Below, one piece after another: positions 7,871 to 15,511 of a DNA stretch of 46,541 nt. The stretch spans positions 1-46,541 of the forward strand of contig CAJONQ010000050.1 of NCBI GenBank assembly GCA_905235835.1, read 5' to 3'. A program made the translations under genes and the position numbers. This stretch comes from an uncultured Prevotella sp. Its GTDB lineage: Bacteria > Bacteroidota > Bacteroidia > Bacteroidales > Bacteroidaceae. Below the pieces are notes generated by a model. That model was not told the origin of the DNA. It saw nothing but the letters and a program-made list of their open reading frames with translations, and searched no databases. Each line of letters opens with the position of its first letter. Position 1 is the first letter of the stretch.

Positions 7871-9214
7871 ATGGTACAAGATTTATACATTTTGATGATT
7901 ACAGCAGCTGTAGTCAGTATAGTGTTTAAGTTATTAAAGCAGCCGGTGGTGCTGGGTTATATCGTTGCAGGTGTCCTGGTAGGTCCTCATCTGTTTGGCA
8001 AGACCCTCGTAAATCCTGACAACGTGAAGCAATGGGGCGACATCGGCGTGCTGTTCGTATTGTTCTGCATCGGCTTGGAGTTCCGCCTGAAGAACCTCAT
8101 CAGCAGCGGCAAGGTGGCAGCAGTAGGTGCGCTGACTATCATCGGCGGCATGATGCTCTTTGGCTACCTTGTGGGAATGGATGCCAAGCTTGATATGATC
8201 AACTCCCTGTTTCTGGCGGGCATGCTTTGTATGTCGAGCACCACTATCGTGATGAAGGCCATTGACGAGGCAGGGTTGAGCAAGGAGCGTTTCGTCAAGG
8301 GAGCGACCAGCATCCTGATCGTGGAGGATGTGGTGGCTGTGGTCTTGATGGTATTGCTTTCCAGTATAGCCATCCGCCATCAGTTCGAGGGTGCCGAGTT
8401 AGCCGGCAAAGTCATCGATCTGGCGATTACACTTGCGGCATGGTTCATCTGCGGAATACTGATTATCCCGACACTGATACGCATATTGAAAAAACATTTA
8501 AATGACGAGACGCTTATCATCCTCGCCCTGGGTCTGTGCTTAGGTATGGTGCTGACGGCAGAGGAAGCAGGGTTCAGCAGTGCGCTCGGTGCCTTCGTGA
8601 TGGGTTCTATCCTTGCCGAGACAGCGGAGTCGCATCGTATCGAGAAGCTGATGACACCGTTGAAGAATGTCTTTGCCGCAATCTTCTTCATCTCTGTGGG
8701 TATGCTGATTGATCCGTCTTCATTGTCGGAATATTGGCTGAGCATCGTCTATGTCAGCCTGGTAATTATCATCGGAATGATTCTCTTTGGTACCCTGGGT
8801 TGCTGGTGGGGCGGTCAGACGATGCGCGACTCCATGCTTACCAGTTTCTCGTTCGTACAGATTGGTGAGTTCTCGTTCATCATTGCTGGGCTGGGCACCA
8901 GTTTGGGCGTCCTCAATCCTATCATCTATCCTGTCATCGTGGCATCCAGTGTGGTGACCACCTTCCTCACGCCTTATATTATGAAGGCTGCCGTGCCTTG
9001 CTATACGTTCCTTTATAATCACGCTCCAAAGAACTTGCGTGCCAAGATCGACCAGCGCGAGCAGCAAATGGCAGAAGCAGAGGTTGCTAAGCCATCCGGC
9101 GACAAGAACTCATTAGCAGACCGCACGCGCCATGCCGTCCGTCATACCTTCATCACGAAACACCTTGTCAACCTGTTTATCAAGAACATGAGTGCCCACG
9201 ATGAAAAGCAGTGA
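7871..9214 (+). CDS. Kef-type cation:proton antiporter (CPA2)
   Basis: 447 aa, about 12 membrane segments filling residues 1-385. It has the CPA2 hallmarks: LGYIVAGVLVGP in the second helix, FCIGLEFRLK, SSTTIVMKAIDEAG and FSSALGAFVMGSILAE. It likely exchanges K+ or Na+ for protons across the inner membrane. The cytosolic C-terminus is only about 60 residues, so the NAD-binding RCK/TrkA-N domain of KefB/KefC is missing. Gating by nucleotides or glutathione adducts is therefore not expected from this chain alone. Confidence 0.88.
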   Translation: MVQDLYILMITAAVVSIVFKLLKQPVVLGYIVAGVLVGPHLFGKTLVNPDNVKQWGDIGVLFVLFCIGLEFRLKNLISSGKVAAVGALTIIGGMMLFGYLVGMDAKLDMINSLFLAGMLCMSSTTIVMKAIDEAGLSKERFVKGATSILIVEDVVAVVLMVLLSSIAIRHQFEGAELAGKVIDLAITLAAWFICGILIIPTLIRILKKHLNDETLIILALGLCLGMVLTAEEAGFSSALGAFVMGSILAETAESHRIEKLMTPLKNVFAAIFFISVGMLIDPSSLSEYWLSIVYVSLVIIIGMILFGTLGCWWGGQTMRDSMLTSFSFVQIGEFSFIIAGLGTSLGVLNPIIYPVIVASSVVTTFLTPYIMKAAVPCYTFLYNHAPKNLRAKIDQREQQMAEAEVAKPSGDKNSLADRTRHAVRHTFITKHLVNLFIKNMSAHDEKQ

Positions 9215-9301
9215 GCGCAACACGCCGGCAGAAAGTCCGTGGTGTTTTAGCTGTATAAATGACAGTTTCGTACGACTGATTCGTAAACAAGTCACAAAGA
9301 T

Positions 9302-9865
9302 ATGCAGACAAGATTCAAGAAGAATGCCAAGGTTGCTGACATTATGGTCACCGCCATTTGCGGCACACTCTCGGTAGGAGTGGTGCTTTATGGGATTTAT
9401 CATTTCGGGCTCAGCGAGACCTGGCCCGAACTGGTGCTTAATATTTTTTACGTCGTCTGCCTGGTCATGATCTGGATGTATTTCTACAACATCCGCATCA
9501 CCACCAGCCAGTTCTACTACTGGTGTTCCATCTCGATGGGCATGACGGTGCTGTTGCGCGACATCCTCTTCCCACCGCCTCTGGCGAACCTCGCCATGCG
9601 CTCGGCGTGCTTCACGCTGGCGGTGCTGCTGCTCTGTACGCTGACCTACTTCTATGCCCGCCGCGAATGGAAGAGTTATACCAAGAAGAACCTGTGGGTT
9701 ATCTTCGCCATCGATGCGCTCATAGCCATGCTCTATCATCTCGATATCATGTACTTTGAGCCTGTTAACGAGTACACCAACTACTCCCTTACCGAGATAT
9801 GGATCCGCCCCACCATCAGTTATGGCCTCGTGGCCAGCTTTGCGACGGAGACAAGAGAGCAATAA
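9302..9865 (+). CDS. Small integral membrane protein, unknown function
   Basis: 187 aa with five probable membrane segments (about residues 13-33, 40-60, 74-88, 97-116, 127-145). Few charged residues lie inside the membrane; there is a basic loop YARREWKSYTKKN between segments four and five. I do not recognise a family. It begins 87 bases after the antiporter and ends 21 bases before the amidohydrolase, so is probably in one unit with at least the latter. From here to about 11520 GC content is visibly higher than in flanking genes, with many GCC, GGC and CTG codons. Confidence 0.7.
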   Translation: MQTRFKKNAKVADIMVTAICGTLSVGVVLYGIYHFGLSETWPELVLNIFYVVCLVMIWMYFYNIRITTSQFYYWCSISMGMTVLLRDILFPPPLANLAMRSACFTLAVLLLCTLTYFYARREWKSYTKKNLWVIFAIDALIAMLYHLDIMYFEPVNEYTNYSLTEIWIRPTISYGLVASFATETREQ

Positions 9866-9886
9866 CTCATCAAAAACAAAACAAAT

Positions 9887-11521
9887 ATGAAACAGACACT
9901 TATTTTCGGCAACATCATCACGATGGATGAGAAAAAGCCCTTTGCTAAGGCTGCATTAGTGAAGGACGGCGTGTTTGCCTATATCGGCAGCGCAGAGGAA
10001 GCAAAACGGCTCGCCAGTAAGGATGCACAGGTGTTGGACTATGGTGATAACTACATCTATCCAGGTTTTCTGGAGTCCCACTGCCACGGGCACTTGGCAG
10101 GATACCGTGCCATCGGACAGGCAGACCTGACGCAGGCTGGTCTCACAGACTATCCCAAATACCGTGAGATCATGAAGGAATTCATTGCCAAGAACCCGCA
10201 GCGCGATTTCTACTTGGCTTCCGGATGGGTGGAGAATGACGAATACGTCAGCAAGACTTATCTGGATGAAATCTGTTCTGACAAGCCACTCATCATGCAA
10301 ACCGGCGGTGGACACTCCATGTTGCTCAATACCAAGGCGATGGAATGGGCGGGCATTGACGCGGAGTATGCCAAGAAATGGGGGTATGACTTGGTACACG
10401 TCGATAAGGACGGTGAACCCGACGGATATATCTGCGAAGGGCCTGTGTTCGAGATAGTACCCAAACTGCCTACTTCGGTGGAGGACATCAAGGAATATCT
10501 GCTCGCCTGGCAGGACAAAGCCTTCAAGACAGGCTTTACTGCCGTTGGCGATGCCGGTGCGGAGATTGTGCATCGCACTGCCCCTCAGGCGTATTACGAA
10601 CTGGAGCAGGAAGGCAAGCTGAAGTTGCGCACCTACGCCTGGATGTATGTCACCGATAACACTGCCGACCCAAAGGCAGAGATTGCCCGCATCGCTGCCG
10701 AGCGTGCCAAGATGAGCGGCGAGTATTTCCACATTATCGGGGCTAAGGCGTTCCTGGATGGCGTGACAGAGGCGCACACAGGTTGGCAGAATCAGGATTA
10801 TCTGGACCAGCCCGGCTATCACGGCGCAGAACGTTTCAACGACCACGACAAGATGGTGCAGCTGATTGTTGAGGCTGACAAGGAGGGTATGTCCGTACAC
10901 GTTCACTCTGAGGGAGGTGGCGCTACGCACTATATGCTGGGCTGCATCGAGGACGCGGAGAAGATTACCGGCAACCTTGACCAGCGCAACGTGCTGGCGC
11001 ATCTGCACTTCGTGACCGACGAGGATGTCCGCCGTATGGCAGTAACTGGCTCCGTACCGGCGGTTCCACCATTGTGGACACCTAAGGCTCCAGGGTTTTA
11101 TGAGCAGGAAGCAAGTTACGTCGGTCAGGAGTTGACAGATCAGGCTTATCCCATCAAGTCGTTTTATGATGCAGGCGCCAATGTGGTCTTTCATTCCGAC
11201 TATCCTGTCTCGTCGATGATGGACATCAAACTCAGCATCTATACTGCTGAAAAGCGTAACTATCCCAAGGAGGTGCTCGGCGGCATAACCAGCCCACGCA
11301 ACGTCAAGGAAGCCATCACCCGCGAGCAGTCGCTGCGTGCCATGACCATCAACGTGGCGCGTCTGTTCCATCAGGAGCATCGCTTAGGCTCGATAGAGTT
11401 CGGCAAGATAGCCAATATGACGGTCTTCGACTGCGACTTCCTGCACGACGACATCGAGAAGGTGGGTCATGCCAATATCGTAGCCACCATCGTGGACGGT
11501 GAAGAAGTCTACAAAGCGTAA
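9887..11521 (+). CDS. YtcJ-like metal-dependent amidohydrolase
   Basis: 544 aa, the usual length of the amidohydrolase-3 (YtcJ) group. The TIM-barrel metal site is seen as HCHGH in FLESHCHGHLAG, later barrel histidines in VHVHSEGG and AHLHFVTD, and the metal-binding Asp in FHSDYPVS. N- and C-terminal segments (ILTFGNIITMD-like start, ANMTVFDCD near the end) form the small beta-sandwich. The family hydrolyses amide or related C-N bonds with Zn2+; the substrate here is unknown. No signal peptide, so cytosolic. It follows a small membrane protein and precedes a duplicated promoter region. Confidence 0.88.
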   Translation: MKQTLIFGNIITMDEKKPFAKAALVKDGVFAYIGSAEEAKRLASKDAQVLDYGDNYIYPGFLESHCHGHLAGYRAIGQADLTQAGLTDYPKYREIMKEFIAKNPQRDFYLASGWVENDEYVSKTYLDEICSDKPLIMQTGGGHSMLLNTKAMEWAGIDAEYAKKWGYDLVHVDKDGEPDGYICEGPVFEIVPKLPTSVEDIKEYLLAWQDKAFKTGFTAVGDAGAEIVHRTAPQAYYELEQEGKLKLRTYAWMYVTDNTADPKAEIARIAAERAKMSGEYFHIIGAKAFLDGVTEAHTGWQNQDYLDQPGYHGAERFNDHDKMVQLIVEADKEGMSVHVHSEGGGATHYMLGCIEDAEKITGNLDQRNVLAHLHFVTDEDVRRMAVTGSVPAVPPLWTPKAPGFYEQEASYVGQELTDQAYPIKSFYDAGANVVFHSDYPVSSMMDIKLSIYTAEKRNYPKEVLGGITSPRNVKEAITREQSLRAMTINVARLFHQEHRLGSIEFGKIANMTVFDCDFLHDDIEKVGHANIVATIVDGEEVYKA

Positions 11522-11544
11522 GAATACGGAAATACTCAAATAAA

Positions 11545-11576
11545 TTTGGTATTTCACTCAATTCGCACTATCTTTG
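11545..11576 (+). promoter_or_regulatory. lptB upstream promoter copy (P1)
   Basis: TTTG (11545-11548), 20-base spacer, TATCTTTG (11569-11576). Its -7 box is also the left arm of the hairpin at 11569-11593, so RNA or DNA structure could affect it. Confidence 0.7.
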
Positions 11577-11593
11577 ACCTTCGGTCGAAGATA
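11569..11593 (+). other. Hairpin overlapping the P1 -7 box
   Basis: TATCTTTGACC / GGTCGAAGATA pair over 11 bp (one G-T pair) with a TTC loop. The left arm includes the whole -7 element of the first promoter copy. The second copy lacks the matching right arm. No T-run follows, so it is a poor terminator. Confidence 0.65.
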
Positions 11594-11621
11594 GGCGGCA
11601 TTTCGGAAATACTCAAATAAA

Positions 11622-11653
11622 TTTGGTATTTCACTCAATTTGCACTATCTTTG
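11622..11653 (+). promoter_or_regulatory. lptB proximal promoter copy (P2)
   Basis: TTTG (11622-11625), 20-base spacer, TATCTTTG (11646-11653). Only 8 bases separate it from ATG 11662, so the transcript would be nearly leaderless unless ATG 11674 is used. Confidence 0.8.
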
Positions 11654-11661
11654 CAGGCGTT

Positions 11662-12486
11662 ATGGACGAGACGATGAACAAACAGGAAGAACAACTGGTG
11701 CTTCGTACGGAAGGACTCGTGAAGGTGTATGGCAAACGTACAGTGGTGAACGACGTGAGCTTTAACGTACGACAAGGGGAGATCGTAGGACTGCTGGGAC
11801 CTAATGGTGCTGGTAAGACGACCTCTTTCTATATGACGACGGGTCTGGTGGTACCTAATGGCGGACACGTCTATCTGGGTGATGAGGAAGTGACCGACTA
11901 TCCTGTATATCGTCGTGCCCGTGCCGGTATCGGCTATCTTGCCCAGGAGAACTCTGTGTTCCGTAAGATGTCCGTGGAGGATAATATCCTCTCTGTGTTG
12001 GAGATGACGGGTAAGCCCCGTGACTACCAGTTGGAGAAATTAGAGGATCTGATCAAGGAGTTCCGTCTGAATAAGGTCCGTAAGAACAAAGGTGACCAGT
12101 TGTCTGGTGGTGAGCGTCGTCGTACGGAGATCGCCCGTTGTCTTGCCATTGAGCCGAAGTTCATCATGCTCGACGAGCCTTTTGCCGGTGTCGACCCGAT
12201 AGCCGTGGAGGATATCCAGCAGATCGTGTGGCAGTTGAAGTATCGTAATATCGGTATTCTGATTACCGACCATAACGTGCACGAGACCCTGAATATCACA
12301 GACCGTGCGTATCTGTTGTTTGAGGGACGTATCCTGTTCCAGGGCAGTCCTGACGAACTTGCCGTCAATCCGATCGTGAAAGAGAAGTACCTTGGTTCTA
12401 ACTTCGTCTTACAGAAGAAAGACTTCCAGCAGATGGCAGAGGAGAAGAGACGAAAAGAAGAGGCAGAGGATGCTGCCCAATCATAA
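11662..12486 (+). CDS. lptB: LPS export ATPase LptB
   Basis: 274 aa from ATG 11662 (270 aa from ATG 11674, which leaves a more normal leader after promoter P2). LptB powers LptFGC to pull lipopolysaccharide from the inner membrane towards the outer membrane. Walker A GPNGAGKT, signature LSGGERRR, Walker B FIMLDEP, H-loop TDHNVHETL. The motif GLVVPNGG and the EYLGxxF-like end identify LptB rather than a generic ABC ATPase. The frame is open to a TTG at 11623, but that is part of the P2 -33 box. A C-terminal charged tail (about 20 residues) extends beyond the usual end. Confidence 0.95.
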   Translation: MDETMNKQEEQLVLRTEGLVKVYGKRTVVNDVSFNVRQGEIVGLLGPNGAGKTTSFYMTTGLVVPNGGHVYLGDEEVTDYPVYRRARAGIGYLAQENSVFRKMSVEDNILSVLEMTGKPRDYQLEKLEDLIKEFRLNKVRKNKGDQLSGGERRRTEIARCLAIEPKFIMLDEPFAGVDPIAVEDIQQIVWQLKYRNIGILITDHNVHETLNITDRAYLLFEGRILFQGSPDELAVNPIVKEKYLGSNFVLQKKDFQQMAEEKRRKEEAEDAAQS

Positions 12487-12490
12487 AAGA

Positions 12491-12522
12491 AAAAGGAATC
12501 AACCGTTTGGCTGATTCCTTTT
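12491..12522. terminator. Bidirectional terminator between lptB and the nucleotidyltransferase gene
   Basis: AAAAGGAATCA / TGATTCCTTTT stem, 11 bp, extended by CC/GG pairing near the loop; A-rich on the left and T-rich on the right, so it can serve both convergent genes. Confidence 0.85.
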
Positions 12523-12526
12523 ATGT

Positions 12527-13327
12527 TTACAGGAGTTCTTGGGGCATGAGCTCCTTGGCTCGCTCAAAGTCCTCTGGTGTATCTAACTCATAGGAGAAAT
12601 AACTCGTGGTATCCACCACCTTGAACGTATGACCTTGTGGAATGAGACGTTCGAAGCAACGCTCGTAGAACACGTCGATAAGTCCTTCCTTCAGAATCAT
12701 CTGGTCGAGCTCCTTGTAGAGTGCCGTGCTGTATGCTGCCGTCATCTTCTCGATACCCACCGACTCGCCGATAGCGTCTTGGATGCTGCATACCTTACTG
12801 ATCTCCGTGATATGTCCGTCAGCATCCACGATGACCTTGATTTCCTCCTCGCCACACTCATGGCGGTTGAGGGCAAGGGCAGACTCCGGCTCGTGGGCGA
12901 TACGTGCCACAGCGGCAGGGTCGCAGAGGATATCGCTGTCCATCAGCAGGAACTCCTTGCCACGGACATACTCCCCAGCCATCCATAACGAGTAGATATT
13001 ATTGTTGTGCTCGTAGTCTGCATTGTGGAGGAAGTGGAAGGTGGTATTTTCTATAGTGCCTATAGTTCCTATAGGTACTATTTGATTTTCTATAAAATCC
13101 ACTATCTGGTCTGCGCGATAGCCGGTGACCACCACGAACTCGCTGATACCAGCCTGTTGCATGGCACGAATGGTTCGCTCCAACAGGGTACGCTCACCCA
13201 CCTTCAGCAGACACTTAGGTTTCGTGTCTGTCAGAGGGCGCAGGCGTTTCGCCATGCCAGCGGCAAGAATGACACCTATTAAGCCCCCTGAGTTAGGGGG
13301 CTGGGGGTCTGAACAAGGTTTATTCAT
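12527..13327 (-). CDS. Sugar/choline-phosphate-type nucleotidyltransferase
   Basis: 266 aa. Rossmann-like nucleotidyltransferase of the LicC/phosphocholine cytidylyltransferase-like group. NTP-binding motif LAAGMAKRLRPLT, then KPKCLLKVGERTLLE; metal-binding MDSDIL; C-terminal SYELDTPEDFERAK. It should activate a phosphorylated small molecule with CTP (or another NTP). Last gene of the minus-strand set with an aminotransferase, a flippase-like protein and a CDP-alcohol phosphotransferase, which together favour CTP. Two oddities: residues 4-15 (PCSDPQPPNSGG) are encoded by one arm of a 36-bp inverted repeat, so the native start seems replaced; and residues 83-93 are an IGT/IGT repeat from a 9-bp tandem repeat. 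Confidence 0.85.
   Translation of the reverse strand: MNKPCSDPQPPNSGGLIGVILAAGMAKRLRPLTDTKPKCLLKVGERTLLERTIRAMQQAGISEFVVVTGYRADQIVDFIENQIVPIGTIGTIENTTFHFLHNADYEHNNNIYSLWMAGEYVRGKEFLLMDSDILCDPAAVARIAHEPESALALNRHECGEEEIKVIVDADGHITEISKVCSIQDAIGESVGIEKMTAAYSTALYKELDQMILKEGLIDVFYERCFERLIPQGHTFKVVDTTSYFSYELDTPEDFERAKELMPQELL
13051..13081 (-). repeat. In-frame 9-bp tandem repeat in the nucleotidyltransferase gene
   Basis: On the plus strand CTATAGTGC, CTATAGTTC, CTATAGGTA and CTAT at 13051, 13060, 13069 and 13078. Translated on the minus strand it gives IVPIGTIGTIE (residues 83-93). Same unit length as the repeat in era. Confidence 0.85.
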
Positions 13328-13396
13328 TTCCGTATATCTTTGTCAATAAGGGGTCTTCGTTTGTTCAGACCCCCAACCCCCTAACTTAGGGGGCTT
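13281..13396. repeat. 36-bp inverted-repeat pair, REP-like palindromic element
   Basis: Arms 13281-13316 and 13361-13396 are reverse complements at 34 of 36 positions, 44 bp apart. Each arm also holds its own palindrome (AGCCCCCT...AGGGGGCT or close). The right arm encodes the last residues and stop of the aminotransferase. The left arm encodes the N-terminus of the nucleotidyltransferase. The 44 bp between cannot encode a transposase. The layout is that of a paired REP/MITE-like element. Confidence 0.88.
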
Positions 13397-14423
13397 GTAG
13401 TACCTGTTTAATAGTATCAACGACAGTCTGTGTCTGCTCCTTACGTCCTAAGGTGATACGCAGACAAGACTCCAGTCCCTTGTCGCCCATGAACTTAATC
13501 TTGTAGTCCTGTACCTTCAAAGCCTCCATCAGCGCATCCTTGATCTCCACAGGATACTTGATGAGGATGAAGTTGGCAACAGACTTATATACCTTGAAGC
13601 CAGGCAGGTTACCTAACTCCTTCTTATACAACTGGCGACCCCATTCCATATCGTCGGCAACATGACGATAGTGCTCGTCACTGTCGAGGGCGGCAAGAGC
13701 CACAGCCTCAGAGAAACGGTTGTAACCTAAGTACTTGTTGCAATAGCTCAGGAACTGGTCATGACCCTTTCCGATAAAGCCGAAACCACAACGCAGACCA
13801 GGCAGTCCGTAGAACTTAGAGAGGGTGCGCGAGATAATCAGATTGTTGTATTTGCCCACCAGTGGTGCGATATAGCCCGTGTCCATATTCATAAAGCTGG
13901 CATAAGCCTCGTCAATCAATACCATGGTGTCCGTTGGGATGCTCTCCATGATATGACCAATCTCCTCACTGGTCAGACTATTACCCGTAGGATTGTTTGG
14001 AGAGGCAAGCAGCAGCATGCGAGGATGTACACGATTGGTGTATTCAATCACCTCCTCCACATCATAGGCGAAGGTATCCTCTAACTCATGCAAGGGATAC
14101 ATCTCAAACGTACCACCACACTCACTTGCCACACGGTTATAGTACCACCAAGAGAACTCTGGGATGAGAATCTTCTTGTTGTCACCCAGCATCAGGAAAT
14201 AGTGGATGGCGTTTTTCAGCATATCCTCGCCACCATAAGTCAGCAATACCTGTTCCTCTGGTACGTTATAGATCTCGCTGAGACGTACAGAGATCACACT
14301 TTTCTTACCCTGATCATAGATACGAGTATAGAAACACAATGTCTTAGGGTCGAAATTCTTGATAGCGTCAACCACTTTCTGGCTGGGCTCAAAGTTAAAT
14401 TCGTTTCTGTCGAGATAATTCAT
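13386..14423 (-). CDS. HisC-like PLP aminotransferase
   Basis: 345 aa, fold-type I PLP enzyme close to histidinol-phosphate aminotransferase. Motifs: ASPNNPTGN, LIDEAYASF (PLP-ring Asp), Schiff-base Lys in SRTLSKFYGLPGLR, and RITLG near the end binding the substrate carboxylate. The frame stays open to 14894, but the first 157 residues are an antisense-like shadow of the flippase gene, so the start is ATG 14423 (MNYLDRNEF). It sits among phospholipid-type genes and not his genes. It may therefore act on a phosphorylated amino alcohol or similar precursor rather than in histidine synthesis; a CobD-like decarboxylase role cannot be excluded. Its 3' end lies in the inverted repeat. Confidence 0.85.
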   Translation of the reverse strand: MNYLDRNEFNFEPSQKVVDAIKNFDPKTLCFYTRIYDQGKKSVISVRLSEIYNVPEEQVLLTYGGEDMLKNAIHYFLMLGDNKKILIPEFSWWYYNRVASECGGTFEMYPLHELEDTFAYDVEEVIEYTNRVHPRMLLLASPNNPTGNSLTSEEIGHIMESIPTDTMVLIDEAYASFMNMDTGYIAPLVGKYNNLIISRTLSKFYGLPGLRCGFGFIGKGHDQFLSYCNKYLGYNRFSEAVALAALDSDEHYRHVADDMEWGRQLYKKELGNLPGFKVYKSVANFILIKYPVEIKDALMEALKVQDYKIKFMGDKGLESCLRITLGRKEQTQTVVDTIKQVLQAP

Positions 14424-14464
14424 ATTCTTAGTTTTTTTCGATATTCCGTTATTACTTCCATTTT

Positions 14465-15491
14465 TCAATTCTTCCATTTCATCAGCAGCATTCCAATAGC
14501 AATCCAGATAATCTCCCTCACACGGCAGATGATACTCACGAAGATGCCAAGGGCTGCGGACAGTCCCAATGCGGCGATAGAGAGTACGAAACCGCCTTCC
14601 TGTACTCCCAGTTGCATGGGCAGGAAACCAATCAGGTTGGCGAAGAGGGTGGTGAAGGCGACAATCAGGATGCTGTGCAGGAAGGTGAGTGTCAGACCGT
14701 CCCATCCACCTCCGCAGTCGATGCCGAAGAGCAGGAGCATGAACATCACCTCCGAGCTCTGTACCACACGAGAGAAATACTCCAGCAGCAGACTGCGATA
14801 GAACGCACGGGGGTCTTGTCCGTAGAGTGCCGCTATCTGCTTGTCGATATTCTCGATAGCCTCTGAGTGACGAGCCCAGAAGCGTAGCGTCCATTTTTTC
14901 AGTCCTGGGATATTCGCCACCACGCCCAGCACATATTTCACCAGTCCGTTGCGATATCCCTTTGAGAAGAGGTAGAAGAAGAACAGACAGAAGATGACGA
15001 TGATACCTAAGGTAGTACCAATCGTGACATTGATAGGCAGGTCACCTATCAATACCAAGGCGAGATAGATGAAGATGCTGATAAACCAGAACCAGAAATG
15101 AGCGAAGAAATGCATCATGGCATAGAGGATGACACTCGATGTGGCATGCTCCTTGTCGATATCCTTCGACAGTTCCATGATACGATAAGGTTCTCCACCC
15201 AGTCCACCTACAGTTGAGGGCATACCCAGTGATAGTCAGTCTGTAGAGTCGCCAGAAGCTGACAGGCATCTTCCCTTGGATGTTCCCCTCGATAATAGCT
15301 TTCCATGCGAGAGCGTTCAGTGCATAGACGAATATCCAGACACCAATGATAGGAATCAGCCAATAGCCGGCATGACAGAGGTGGTCCCATAGTTCGATGA
15401 AGCTGACATCAAAGGTCAACAGCATCACCACGATAGCGGCAATGCCGAGAAAAAAGAACAAGTTGTTCAGCCTTTGTTTCGTCCACTTCAT
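14465..15491 (-). pseudogene. Flippase-like membrane protein (LPG-synthase TM domain), frameshifted
   Basis: Two frames together give one protein of about 340 aa. The first (from ATG 15491, MKWTKQRLNNLFFF) encodes membrane segments up to LTITGYALN. The other continues with VGGLGGEPYR and about five further membrane segments, ending in a Lys-Asn tail at 14465. The frame breaks near 15212, exactly in the conserved GG-E-R motif region. The motif also looks short by a few residues, so a small deletion (3n+2 bases) or an insertion (3n+1) is needed. The family (PF03706-like) includes polyprenyl/aminoacyl-lipid flippases. Either a recent inactivation or an assembly indel. Confidence 0.82.
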
Positions 15492-15511
15492 GACTTCAAC
15501 CTTTCAGTCTT

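Larger units (their letters stand above)
11527..11653 (+). repeat. 50-bp direct repeat carrying a complete promoter (two copies)
   Basis: Copies at 11527-11576 and 11604-11653, period 77 bp, differing at one base (C or T). Each copy runs from CGGAAATACTC to TATCTTTG and contains a full -33/-7 promoter. The 27-bp spacer contains the right arm of a hairpin that starts inside the first -7 box. Confidence 0.93.

Noticed and set aside
9295..9302. Minus-strand TATCTTTG before the small membrane protein gene
   Set aside because: No minus-strand gene follows within reach and no -33 box; probably chance.
9113..9862. 249-codon minus-strand ORF opposite the small membrane protein
   Set aside because: Rich in His, Arg, Gln and Asp as expected from a shadow of a hydrophobic gene; spans two plus-strand genes.
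9956..11380. 474-codon minus-strand ORF opposite the amidohydrolase
   Set aside because: No recognisable motif; it mirrors the codon bias of the plus-strand gene.
13317..13360. Insertion sequence between the inverted-repeat arms
   Set aside because: Only 44 bp between arms, so no transposase; a REP/MITE-like pair is the most that can be said.
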